DNA of 40,362 nucleotides from an uncultured Parolsenella sp. (lineage in GTDB: Bacteria > Actinomycetota > Coriobacteriia > Coriobacteriales > Atopobiaceae): contig NZ_CAKUIH010000014.1 in NCBI RefSeq assembly GCF_934660935.1, forward strand, positions 1 through 40,362, read 5' to 3'. The notes beneath the pieces were generated by a model, which was not told the DNA's origin, made no database searches, and was given only the letters and a program-made list of their open reading frames with translations. The position numbers and the translations under genes were made by a program. Of this stretch, positions 33,718 through 40,362 are shown piece after piece. Each line of letters starts with the position of its first letter. The first letter of the stretch is position 1.

Positions 33718-33762
33718 AACCTGCAAAAGGGACAGTCCCTTTTGCAGGTTCTTTTGCAGGTT
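33718..33762. terminator. palindromic repeat copy 6 (AACCTGC arms) plus partial copy
   Basis: A 33-base perfect palindrome, AACCTGCAAAAGGGAC, A and its complement, ends at 33750. A 12-base partial copy of the right arm (CTTTTGCAGGTT) follows at 33751-33762. The extra C in the arm is matched by a G on the other side. Confidence 0.85.
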
Positions 33763-33776
33763 CGTCGCCCGTCCGA

Positions 33777-33809
33777 GAGTTGACAAAGGGACTGTCCCTT
33801 TGTCAACTC
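33777..33809. terminator. palindromic repeat copy 7 (GTTGAC arms)
   Basis: A 33-base perfect palindrome identical to copy 4. It lies 26 bases after copy 6, again an AACCTG-type beside a GTTGAC-type, just upstream of the tRNA-dihydrouridine synthase promoter. Confidence 0.85.
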
Positions 33810-33818
33810 CGTGGCGCA

Positions 33819-33824
33819 TATAAT
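33819..33824 (+). promoter_or_regulatory. putative -10 box of tRNA-dihydrouridine synthase gene
   Basis: A perfect TATAAT 23 bases before the start codon. The best -35 candidate, TTGTCA at 33800-33805 inside repeat copy 7, is only 13 bases away, shorter than usual. Confidence 0.4.
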
Positions 33825-33847
33825 GGGGCGTTCGTGACTAGGCCGCA

Positions 33848-34816
33848 ATGGAGACGAGGACCAACGTGATTTTGTCGCTGGCACCCATGGAAGGCGTGAC
33901 GGGATACGCGTTTCGCAAGGCGCACGCCGAGTGCTTTGGCGAGCTTGACCGCTACTACACGCCCTTCCTCGTTCCTCCCAGGCTCGACTTTCCGTTCGCC
34001 AACCGTTACGCCAAGGAGCTCTGTCAGGAGGGCGACGAGGCTCTTGACGTGGTGCCCCAGCTCCTGACCAAGAACGCCGACGAGTTTGTTTGGGCGACGC
34101 AACTTCTGTCAGAGATGGGCTATGCCGAGGTCAACCTCAATGTCGGATGCCCGTCGGGAACCGTGGCCAACAAGGGCCGTGGTGCGGGCTTTCTGCGCGA
34201 TCTCGCCGCTCTCGAGGCGTTTCTCCAGGATGTCTGCGTGAGGTCCGCGCTTCCCGTCTCCGTCAAGACGAGGATCGGCTTTGCCAATGACAACGAGTTC
34301 GAGGAGATTCTCGAGACGTACTGTCGCTGTCCCATTGCGGAACTCATCGTCCACCCGCGCGTGCGGGCGGACTTCTACGATGGCGCTCCGCGTAGGAAAG
34401 CCTACGGCGAGGCGCTGGCGAAGGCGCCGTTTCCCGTTGCCTACAACGGAGACATCTTCAGCGTCGCAGACATCGAGAGCCTGGTTGCTGCCTATCCGGA
34501 GACGCGCCACGTGATGCTCGGCAGGGGAGTCGTGGGCAACCCCGCTCTCCCGCGCATGATCAAGGGTGGCCCCGCAGCCACGGCCGATGAGCTCGAGCGC
34601 TTCCATGACGTGCTCTTCCACACGTATGAGGAGCGGATTGGCGGCAATGCGGTGTTTCGCATGAAGGAGTGGTGGTCCTACGCGAAGGAACTCTTCGTCA
34701 GCCCCATCTCCGTGCAGCGCGCGGTGAGAAAGCTGAAGCGCGTTGACGAGTACGAGGCGGCGGTGAGCAAGATCTTCCGCACGGAGGAACTCGTGGTGGA
34801 TAGGATTGGTCAGTAG
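33848..34816 (+). CDS. tRNA-dihydrouridine synthase
   Basis: A 322-residue FMN enzyme that reduces uridines in the tRNA D-loop with NAD(P)H. The Dus signature is visible: LAPMEGVTGYAFRKAH at the start, NLNVGCPSGTVANKGRGAGF with the catalytic Cys near residue 101, VSVKTRIGF, LIVHPRVRADFYDG, PVAYNGDIFS and MLGRGVVGNP. It is most like the short DusA/B/C-like bacterial forms; the exact subclass cannot be fixed by eye. It stands alone on the plus strand. Confidence 0.9.
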   Translation: METRTNVILSLAPMEGVTGYAFRKAHAECFGELDRYYTPFLVPPRLDFPFANRYAKELCQEGDEALDVVPQLLTKNADEFVWATQLLSEMGYAEVNLNVGCPSGTVANKGRGAGFLRDLAALEAFLQDVCVRSALPVSVKTRIGFANDNEFEEILETYCRCPIAELIVHPRVRADFYDGAPRRKAYGEALAKAPFPVAYNGDIFSVADIESLVAAYPETRHVMLGRGVVGNPALPRMIKGGPAATADELERFHDVLFHTYEERIGGNAVFRMKEWWSYAKELFVSPISVQRAVRKLKRVDEYEAAVSKIFRTEELVVDRIGQ

Positions 34817-34924
34817 GACGCCGGCGCGGGGTGAGTCGGCGGAGGCGTTGGCGTGTCGCGCTGATTGGCTTGTCAGATCGTGCCCGAGCCGGTAACGGGC
34901 TCGTCTGACGGAACGGAGGAGTCC

Positions 34925-35494
34925 ATGACCTCGAACGTCATCTCTCGAGAAGAGCTTCTTGAGGAGGCGTACCGCATCGCTGATGCCCAGGGTGTCTCGG
35001 CGCTTTCCGTTCGCTCCCTCGCCCGGGCGAGCCACGTGAGCGTCGGTACGATCTACAACCACTTCTCGTCCAAGGACGAGCTGACGACGGCAACCATCGA
35101 GCTCTACTTCAAGCGTGCTGTCTTTGACGAGTTTTGCACGCTGGATGCCGGCAAGGGCTTCGTCGACTACTGCGAGGACCTCTATGCGTCGCTGACCAAG
35201 CTGGTCGAGCGCTTCAGGGAGCGTTGGCTGCGCGGTGCCGTGGTGCTCCCCGCTTCCGAGAAGGCCGCCGCCCATCTGCGCGAGCGCGAGATTCTCGATC
35301 ACGCGCTTCATGGGCTTGCCGAGGTGTTCGCGGCAGATCATGCCATAGTGCCTGATCCGCCCGGGGGCCTCGACACGATGGCCGTGAGCCGTTTCACGCT
35401 CGACAACATGCTCGCCGCGCTTCACGCTGATGCGGAGGGGTGCCCGGTGCTCTTCGGCCTTCTCCGCAGGGCGTTGTATGACGCGGCGGAATGA
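34925..35494 (+). CDS. TetR/AcrR family regulator
   Basis: A 189-residue repressor. ATG 34925 follows CGGAGGA. The N-terminal helix-turn-helix is REELLEEAYRIADAQG, then LSVRSLARASHVSVGTIYNHFSSKDEL. The C-terminal ligand-binding part is helical and not assigned to a ligand. The HsmA-like gene lies 106 bases downstream, so it may control that gene or itself. A GGCCGGC/GCCGGTC hairpin in the spacer may end its transcript. Confidence 0.88.
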   Translation: MTSNVISREELLEEAYRIADAQGVSALSVRSLARASHVSVGTIYNHFSSKDELTTATIELYFKRAVFDEFCTLDAGKGFVDYCEDLYASLTKLVERFRERWLRGAVVLPASEKAAAHLREREILDHALHGLAEVFAADHAIVPDPPGGLDTMAVSRFTLDNMLAALHADAEGCPVLFGLLRRALYDAAE

Positions 35495-35600
35495 ACAAGA
35501 CGCGGTGGATGTTCACTTGCGGCGGTCTCACAATCTATTTTGGCCGGCAGAGAAAGACTCCCGCCGGTCCGAAATCGATTATGGGAGGCATTCAGAACTT

Positions 35601-36077
35601 ATGAATCCACTGGTTATGGCGGCATCCACGGCAATCACGCTCGCTCTCGTCTTCTACACCATCGGCGTCTTTGGAGAGGCTCGCGCTGGCTCGCTGCAGA
35701 AGAAGCATCTCATCCTGTTTTGGATCGGTCTTGCGTGCGACACGACGGGCACGACCATCATGACTTCCATCGCGCGTTCCTCGCATGGCGCGGGTTCCCC
35801 GCTCCACGCGATTACCGGTGCGCCCGCCATCGTCCTCATGCTCTTCCACGCCGTCTGGGCGACCTTCGTCCTTCTCCGTGGCGACGAGAAGAGCCGTAAG
35901 GGCTTCCACAAGCTCAGCGTTGGCGTGTGGCTGATCTGGCTCGTCCCGTATTGTGTCGGCCTGATGGTTGGCATTCCTGCCATTCATCTGAGTGATACCG
36001 CGACGCTGGTCGTCTCGGTGCTCATACCTGCGGCGATAGGCGTGGTTCTTCGCATGCGTGGCGGCGATCGTGCCTAG
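35601..36077 (+). CDS. HsmA family membrane protein
   Basis: A 158-residue protein with four to five hydrophobic segments. The pattern FYTIGVFGEARAGSLQKKHLILFWIGL, then DTTGTTIM and FHAVWATFVLL, and HKLSVGVWLIWLVPYCVG fits the HsmA (TIGR03987-type) family. The function is unknown. ATG 35601 is preceded by GGGAGG 12 bases away. It follows the TetR gene and is convergent with the sirtuin-radical SAM operon. Confidence 0.8.
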   Translation: MNPLVMAASTAITLALVFYTIGVFGEARAGSLQKKHLILFWIGLACDTTGTTIMTSIARSSHGAGSPLHAITGAPAIVLMLFHAVWATFVLLRGDEKSRKGFHKLSVGVWLIWLVPYCVGLMVGIPAIHLSDTATLVVSVLIPAAIGVVLRMRGGDRA

Positions 36078-36113
36078 GGTGTGCGCTCCTGACGACATGG
36101 CCCTGGCGGCCTA

Positions 36114-36151
36114 ACGAAAGAGGGGGTGCCCGGGCACCCCCCCTCTTTCGT
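36114..36151. terminator. bidirectional intrinsic terminator
   Basis: The stem ACGAAAGAGGGGGTGCCC pairs with GGGCACCCCC plus CTCTTTCGT, with two extra Cs in the right arm. It separates the convergent HsmA gene and the sirtuin operon. Confidence 0.85.
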
Positions 36152-36170
36152 CTGTCTGATGGGGATTTGT

Positions 36171-36276
36171 CTAGCGGATGGCACGTCCGGCGACTGGCTC
36201 GCCCGGTGCGCGAACTGCCCGGCGGCTGAGTGGCCCAGCGCACGGCTCGCCCGGCGGGCAAAACGCCTAGCGGATG
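36171..36276. repeat. GC-rich region with duplicated stop-codon sequence
   Basis: CTAGCGGATG occurs at 36171-36180 and again at 36267-36276, where it contains the stop codon of the flavodoxin-type reductase. Between them GGCTCGCCCGG is repeated. It resembles the duplication at the end of the parE gene. Confidence 0.6.
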
Positions 36277-36893
36277 AAGTTGGTCGCGGGGCCACGCTCG
36301 GCATCGGGAGCTTCGATGCCGGCTGCCTTGCCCGCCTCTATGCAGCGCAGGATCCAGGCCATGTTGTGGGCGAGGTTGCGCATGGTGCGCAGACCCTCCT
36401 CGTCCTGGACGGCCTCGCCGGGCGTGCATCCATGGACGTTGTTCCAGTACGTGGAGGCAACGACCGGCATCTGGTTGATGGTGAAGTACTTGTTGAGCAC
36501 GTCGAACGACGCGGTGGTGCCGCCGCGACGGGCGACGGCGATGGCGGCTCCGGGCTTGTGGCAGAAGGCGTCCTTGCCCGCGTAGAAGGCGCGGTCGAGG
36601 GCGCACAGGATGCGGCCCGAGGGATGCGCATAGTAGACGGGCGTGCCAAAGACGAAGGCGTCTGACCCCTCGGCCTTCTCGATGAGCTCGTTTACGATGT
36701 CATTATCGAACACGCAACGATTATCGAGCTCGGAGCACTTGCCGCAGGCAATGCAATCGTTAACGGGCTTGGTGCCGAGCCATAGCGTCTCGGTCTCTAG
36801 ACCCTCTGCCTCAAGCGTGCGGGCGACCTCCGCGAGGGCTGCCGCGGTGTTGCCGTCTTTGCGCGAGCTTCCGTTGACAAGAAGAACCTTCAT
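36267..36893 (-). CDS. flavodoxin-fold NAD(P)H-dependent reductase
   Basis: A 208-residue flavoprotein, last gene of the operon. The FMN loop is NGSSRKDGNTAAAL. CIACGKCSELDNRC resembles the iron-sulfur flavoprotein-like family; TPVYYAHPSGRI and AVARRGGTTASFDVLNKYF follow. ATG 36893 is preceded by AGGAGGAG. It follows the sirtuin gene by 39 bases. In this context it may deliver electrons for the radical SAM enzyme or respond to oxidative stress; both are inferences. Confidence 0.87.
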   Translation of the reverse strand: MKVLLVNGSSRKDGNTAAALAEVARTLEAEGLETETLWLGTKPVNDCIACGKCSELDNRCVFDNDIVNELIEKAEGSDAFVFGTPVYYAHPSGRILCALDRAFYAGKDAFCHKPGAAIAVARRGGTTASFDVLNKYFTINQMPVVASTYWNNVHGCTPGEAVQDEEGLRTMRNLAHNMAWILRCIEAGKAAGIEAPDAERGPATNFIR

Positions 36894-36932
36894 CTCGAAC
36901 TCCTCCTAGGAAGTAATCCCTACGCTGTCATG

Positions 36933-37784
36933 CTATAGCAGCGAGATGACCTCGTCGGCGCTGGCGTCGATGAGAATTGATTGCGTGTCGATTTCGACCG
37001 GCGCTGCCGTCTCGCCAAGGTTCACGCACGCATAGGTGGCGCGAGGGTTTGCCGCGGTCATCTTCCAGAAGGGGTACTTGATGATTCCCGGCGTGTTGCC
37101 ACCCACTCCCAGCTCGATGAACAGCGTGCTCATGCCTTCGTGACGCCGAAGAAAGTCGCCATAGCGCGAGGCGGCTTTGTGCCAGCCCTTGTCTTCCGCG
37201 AACGTGCCATCGCAGCGCAGGTTCATTGTCATGGGCGCTCCGCAATTGGGACAGTGGGGGATGAGCTCGCTGGGGATTCGCAGGTTCTGCTGCCGTTCGA
37301 CCATGGCACGGATGGTCTTCTCGTTGTCCCAGGTCTCCTGGCAGCATGGACGGCTGCACTGGAACAAGCCGTAATCGCCTTGCGTATAGAAGAGACGCTG
37401 CTTGTCGAATCCTGCGCGCTGGAAGCAATGGTCAACGTTTGTGGTGAGTACGAAGTAATCTCGGTCGCACACGAGGGAGAGTAGTTGCTCGTAGACGGGT
37501 TTGGGTGCAGGCTCGTAGCGGTTGCACATGACGTAGCGGCTCCAGAAGGCCCAGTACTCCTCGAGCGTATCGTACGGATAGAATCCGCCGGAGTACATGT
37601 CCGAAAAGCCGTAGCGTTTTGCGAAGTCGCTGAAGAGGCGCTCAAATCGCTCTCCCGTGTACGTGTAGCCAGCAGCAGTGGAAAGACCTGCGCCCGCGCC
37701 AATTACCACGGCCTCCGCCATGTCGAGCACGGTCGAGAGTCTATCGAGTTGCGCTGACAAGCTCCTGGTAGATTGCCTCGTCAT
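36933..37784 (-). CDS. class M sirtuin (SirTM), protein ADP-ribosyltransferase type
   Basis: A 283-residue NAD-dependent sirtuin of the microbial class M. The NAD site is VVIGAGAGLSTAAGYTYTG; class M marks are DMYSGGFYPYDTLEEYWAFW, TTNVDHCFQRAGFDKQRLFY and GDYGLFQC. The zinc Cys pairs are CSRPCC and CPNCGAPM, and ELGVGGNTPGIIKYPFW is near the C-terminus. Known SirTM proteins add ADP-ribose to a lipoylated GcvH-L partner in Staphylococcus and Streptococcus; no GcvH-L or LplA2 is visible here. ATG 37784 is chosen, overlapping the macrodomain gene by 44 bases; a later start would cut the N-terminal helix. The true start is uncertain. Confidence 0.9.
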   Translation of the reverse strand: MTRQSTRSLSAQLDRLSTVLDMAEAVVIGAGAGLSTAAGYTYTGERFERLFSDFAKRYGFSDMYSGGFYPYDTLEEYWAFWSRYVMCNRYEPAPKPVYEQLLSLVCDRDYFVLTTNVDHCFQRAGFDKQRLFYTQGDYGLFQCSRPCCQETWDNEKTIRAMVERQQNLRIPSELIPHCPNCGAPMTMNLRCDGTFAEDKGWHKAASRYGDFLRRHEGMSTLFIELGVGGNTPGIIKYPFWKMTAANPRATYACVNLGETAAPVEIDTQSILIDASADEVISLL

Positions 37785-38526
37785 CCGGGAGAAATACATC
37801 AAATACCACCTTGAGCCTGGAATCGTTGTGGGAGAGGTGCCGGCGGACAGCTTCTGTGGCTACGCGCGCTGCGGCTTTTTGCGGGTAGCCGAAGACGCCG
37901 GTCGAGATGCAACAGAATGCGATGCTGTCCAAGCCGCGTCTGCTTGCCTCGACAAGGCAGCTTTCGTAGCAGCGCCTCAGGAGCAGTTCCTCGCGAGGGC
38001 CGGGGTTGTGGCTTGGCACGATGGGCCCCACGGTGTGGAACACGCAGCACGAGGGAAGGTTGTAGGCCGGCGTGACCTTCACTCGTCCCGTGGGTTCGGC
38101 GTGGCCTTGCGCGTCCATGAGCTGGGCGCAGGTCTCGCGCAACTGCATCCCGGCATACGTGTGTATCGCATTGTCGATGCAGCTGTGGCCAGGCACGAAG
38201 CAGCCGAGCATCTGGTCGTTCGCGGCGTTGACGATTGCGTCTGCGGCGAGCAGCGTGATGTCTCCGCGCCATACGGCGATGCGGTCGCGGAAGGCGAGCG
38301 TGTCGATCTGGGTAGCACCACCGCGTTCGATGAGCCTCTGCGCGAGGTAGGCATCTTGGATGGCGAGGACCTCCGGCGCCAACGGCTCGGGCGGCCTTAC
38401 GTTCATGAGGGCGCGCAGGAGGCGCCTTTGGTCATCGGCGTCTGCGGGGATGGCAATCTCCGTCCCATCGGGTCTCTCGGCAAGAAGCGCCTCGATCAGG
38501 TTGAGCCTTCGCTCGGATTGGTTCAT
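37741..38526 (-). CDS. zinc-type macrodomain protein-ADP-ribose hydrolase
   Basis: A 261-residue protein. ATG 38526 lies 23 bases after the radical SAM stop. An N-terminal helical part (1-85) is followed by the macrodomain: WRGDITLLAADAIVNAANDQ near residue 95, and the zinc-site segment GCFVPGHSCIDNAIH, then HTVGPIV and CCISTGVFGYPQKAAA. The Zn-macro family removes ADP-ribose from proteins and is normally encoded beside SirTM, as here. The stop overlaps the sirtuin gene. Together they form a write/erase pair. Confidence 0.9.
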   Translation of the reverse strand: MNQSERRLNLIEALLAERPDGTEIAIPADADDQRRLLRALMNVRPPEPLAPEVLAIQDAYLAQRLIERGGATQIDTLAFRDRIAVWRGDITLLAADAIVNAANDQMLGCFVPGHSCIDNAIHTYAGMQLRETCAQLMDAQGHAEPTGRVKVTPAYNLPSCCVFHTVGPIVPSHNPGPREELLLRRCYESCLVEASRRGLDSIAFCCISTGVFGYPQKAAARVATEAVRRHLSHNDSRLKVVFDVFLPDDEAIYQELVSATR

Positions 38527-38549
38527 CGGCGGTGTGCGCACCTCCGTCA

Positions 38550-39608
38550 CTAGTCGACTTCCTTCCAGCACTGCGGGTCAGCGGCGTACATGTTGCCCGT
38601 GTATCCATACGTCACGGCGGGACAGCCGCGGCACCAACCAAACAGCTCGCACTTCGAGCACTTCTCGAACTTGTCGAACTCGCGCTTCTCCTCCATTGCG
38701 GACGAGAAGAACAACTCTTCAAGCGTGTTCTCGGCAATAGTGCCGACCTTGCTCTCCATGCGGCGGCAGGCGTAGACGTCTCCCGTCGGCAGGACCGTCA
38801 TGTGTCCCGTGCCGCAGTGGCATCCGTCGTAGATGACGCCGGGCTTGGCGCCCTCGGGAATCTTGAAGCGGCCCTGCTCCCAGCGAAGGAGCGTCCAAAG
38901 GTGGTCCTTGAGCTGGAAGAACGTCTTGCAGCCGTGCGACTGGTGGTAGTCCATGCGCTCCTGGGCGGCAAGGAGCACTTTGCGGTATTCGAGCGGCTCC
39001 ATGTGGAACTCGTCGCGTTTCTGCCCGGAGGTGGGGCAGTAGCGTCCGAAGGCGAACACGTCCACGCCTAGGCTCGCGACGAGGTCGATGAGCTGGGGAA
39101 GCTCGTGGGCGTTCATGCTGGACACCGTGTTCATGATCACTACCCAGATGCCCGCTCGCTTGAGGCATTCGATGGCGCGCAGGGTTTCGACAAAGGAGCC
39201 AGGCTTGCGGAAGTAGTCGTGCGTGGACTCCAGGCCGTCAAGCGAGAGTTGGTACTTACGGCAGCCGAGCGCCTTCATGCGCGCGCAGACCTCGTCATCG
39301 AGATGGAATGGGTTGCCCATCACGCACCACATGAAGCCGCGCTCGTGGAGGAGCTCCGCCAGACGCCAGAAGTCCGGATGCAGGATAGGGTCGCCGCCGG
39401 TGACGTAGAAGTACGGCTGGCGTTCGAGCTTTTCGCAGAGGGCCTCGGCCTGGCTGACGACCTGAATCATCTGCTTCCACGGCATCCGCTTGAAGCCGGC
39501 ACATTCGCCGTTGGCAAAGATGTAGCAGTGCTTGCAGCGCTGATCACACTCGTCGGTGATGTGCCACTGAATTGCGAATGCGGGTTTAACCTTGGGCTTG
39601 CTCTCCAT
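38550..39608 (-). CDS. radical SAM/SPASM peptide-modifying enzyme (ACGX-type system)
   Basis: A 352-residue enzyme. ATG 39608 follows GAGGGG. The radical SAM cluster motif is CDQRCKHCY (Cys21, 25, 28), followed by YVTGGDPILHPDFW. The C-terminus from about residue 260 is a SPASM domain with extra 4Fe-4S clusters: CHCGTGHMTVLPTGDVYACRRM, then CSKCELFGWCRGCPA and a last DPQCWKEVD. Such enzymes make thioether or carbon crosslinks on RiPP precursors. From memory, a radical SAM/SPASM 'ACGX system' is a named family; the upstream peptide with ACGS repeats supports this. The product chemistry is not known from the sequence. Confidence 0.87.
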   Translation of the reverse strand: MESKPKVKPAFAIQWHITDECDQRCKHCYIFANGECAGFKRMPWKQMIQVVSQAEALCEKLERQPYFYVTGGDPILHPDFWRLAELLHERGFMWCVMGNPFHLDDEVCARMKALGCRKYQLSLDGLESTHDYFRKPGSFVETLRAIECLKRAGIWVVIMNTVSSMNAHELPQLIDLVASLGVDVFAFGRYCPTSGQKRDEFHMEPLEYRKVLLAAQERMDYHQSHGCKTFFQLKDHLWTLLRWEQGRFKIPEGAKPGVIYDGCHCGTGHMTVLPTGDVYACRRMESKVGTIAENTLEELFFSSAMEEKREFDKFEKCSKCELFGWCRGCPAVTYGYTGNMYAADPQCWKEVD

Positions 39609-39630
39609 CGTCCCCTCAATCTCCTTGAAT

Positions 39631-40245
39631 CTAGAGACGCTCGACGGCGCCTGCGGGACAGTTCTCAAAGCACGCGCCACAGTGCAGACAGTGCTCTGGT
39701 TCGATGCGGTATGCGTCTCCGGCGGCAATGCACTTCTGCGGGCAGCGGGCGAGGCATGTGCCACATCCGATGCATGCGTTTGGGTCGATGCGGTACCCCC
39801 TTGCCTTTACCGGCGCCTTGTCGAGTGAGAAGACGGCGCGTTCGATGGGGTGCACGCCCAGGTTGAAGTAGTCGAGCGTGATGTCTCGAACTTCGAATAC
39901 GATGCCAATCTCGCGCGTGTCTCCCGGATAGACGTTGGCGAGGTAAGGCTGCTCGGCGAAGATCGTGTCGATCCACTTTGCCTGCTCGGCCTCTGCGGCG
40001 GGCGTCGCGGTGCCGCTCATGCGAATCATCTCGTTGAACCGCGTGTGGACCATGGTCTGGATGCGACCGTCGGCCTCGAGCTGGCGAACCATCTCCTTGC
40101 CCCGCGCGGTGAAGAAATAGATGGCATCGGGCTCGTAATGGACGGCGCTCACGCAGCGGATCTGCGGAGAGCCGTCGGTGTCTACGGTGGCCAGTGCCAG
40201 CGTTCCGGCGAGCTTCATTTTTTGCAGGCAGGTTTGCGCGTCCAT
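39631..40245 (-). CDS. PNPOx-like flavoprotein fused to 2x[4Fe-4S] ferredoxin
   Basis: A 204-residue protein. ATG 40245 follows AAAGGAGGG. Residues 1-140 have the pyridoxamine-phosphate-oxidase-like split-barrel pattern (LALATVDTDGSPQIRCVSAV, IYFFTARGKEMVRQLE). The C-terminal 60 residues hold two 4Fe-4S motifs, CIGCGTCLARCPQKCI and CLHCGACFENCPAGAV. It lies between the Cys-repeat peptide (24 bases upstream) and the radical SAM gene (22 bases downstream), so it could donate electrons to the radical SAM enzyme. That role is an inference; the two domains are clear. Confidence 0.87.
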   Translation of the reverse strand: MDAQTCLQKMKLAGTLALATVDTDGSPQIRCVSAVHYEPDAIYFFTARGKEMVRQLEADGRIQTMVHTRFNEMIRMSGTATPAAEAEQAKWIDTIFAEQPYLANVYPGDTREIGIVFEVRDITLDYFNLGVHPIERAVFSLDKAPVKARGYRIDPNACIGCGTCLARCPQKCIAAGDAYRIEPEHCLHCGACFENCPAGAVERL

Positions 40246-40268
40246 TACGAGCCCTCCTTTAGCGCTGA

Positions 40269-40362
40269 CTACTTGGCGTCCGCGGAGCCGCAGGCGGGCG
40301 CGGGGTCAGCGGTGCCGCAAGCCGGGGCGGCGGCGGGGTCGGCGGAGCCGCAGGCCGGGGCC
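40269..40362 (-). CDS. Cys-repeat (ACGX) precursor peptide, 5' end cut off
   Basis: The minus frame ends at the TAG (40269-40271). The last 30 codons before the window end read APACGSADPAA, then APACGTADP, then APACGSADAK. Three ACG(S/T) repeats thus occur every 9-11 residues in an Ala/Pro/Asp background with no other large hydrophobic residue. This is the composition of a core region of a RiPP precursor in which each Cys is modified. The leader and start codon are beyond the window. The stop is 24 bases before the PNPOx-ferredoxin start, inside the same operon. A random low-complexity frame is unlikely given the context. Confidence 0.8.
   Translation of the reverse strand, partial: APACGSADPAAAPACGTADPAPACGSADAK

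Noticed and set aside
33780..33824. Promoter using TTGACA of repeat copy 7 with TATAAT at 33819
   Set aside because: The spacing is 33 bases, too long for a standard sigma-70 type promoter; only the -10 box is kept.

Overview
The window is about 60-65 percent GC with densely packed genes. Its contents (polyferredoxin plus lipoprotein redoxin, EFR1-type flavodoxin-ferredoxins, DUF4143 ATPases, YitT, FeoA-FeoB fusion, DUF134-NifX fusion, LPQTG surface protein with a SHIRT domain) suggest a gut or oral anaerobe of the class Coriobacteriia, close to Collinsella or Olsenella. This is inferred from gene content only; no rRNA or tRNA gene was seen.

Layout. 1-1734: a polyferredoxin membrane protein cut by the window edge and a lipoprotein thioredoxin-like protein. 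1735-3364: decayed sequence with a frameshifted hypothetical gene, the tail of a DUF4143 ATPase gene, a 20-bp inverted repeat, and a YraN-like gene that has apparently lost its stop codon. 3179-7598: a minus-strand defence island (mcrB, mcrC, DUF6508, DpnII/MboI-type PD-(D/E)XK protein) whose four genes overlap for translational coupling. 7943-9830: an FMN reductase and an intact DUF4143 ATPase with duplicated leader repeats. 9933-14288: type IIA topoisomerase A and B subunits. 14554-21950: MFS transporter, LPQTG surface protein, DUF4236 protein, YitT protein, EFR1 ferredoxin and nitroreductase. 22038-25453: FeoA-FeoB fusion, then a DUF134-NifX fusion behind two palindromic operators. 25597-34816: UvrA-like ATPase, MFS transporter, metallophosphatase, second EFR1 ferredoxin, glutaredoxin, iron alcohol dehydrogenase and tRNA-dihydrouridine synthase. 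34925-36077: TetR regulator and HsmA-like membrane protein.

36267-40362 is the most interesting part: a tight minus-strand operon. In transcription order it encodes a Cys-repeat peptide (cut by the window end; its last 30 residues hold three ACG[S/T] repeats), a PNPOx-like/ferredoxin fusion, a radical SAM/SPASM enzyme, a zinc-type macrodomain ADP-ribosyl hydrolase, a class M sirtuin (SirTM) and a flavodoxin-type reductase. It looks like an ACGX-type peptide-modification (RiPP) system joined to the SirTM-macrodomain ADP-ribosylation pair. The usual SirTM partners GcvH-L and LplA2 are not visible here.

Seven copies of a palindromic repeat with a common core (AAAGGGAC-GTCCCTTT) and exchangeable, self-complementary outer arms lie between genes from 18.0 to 33.8 kb. 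They probably act as bidirectional terminators and form a dispersed repeat family.
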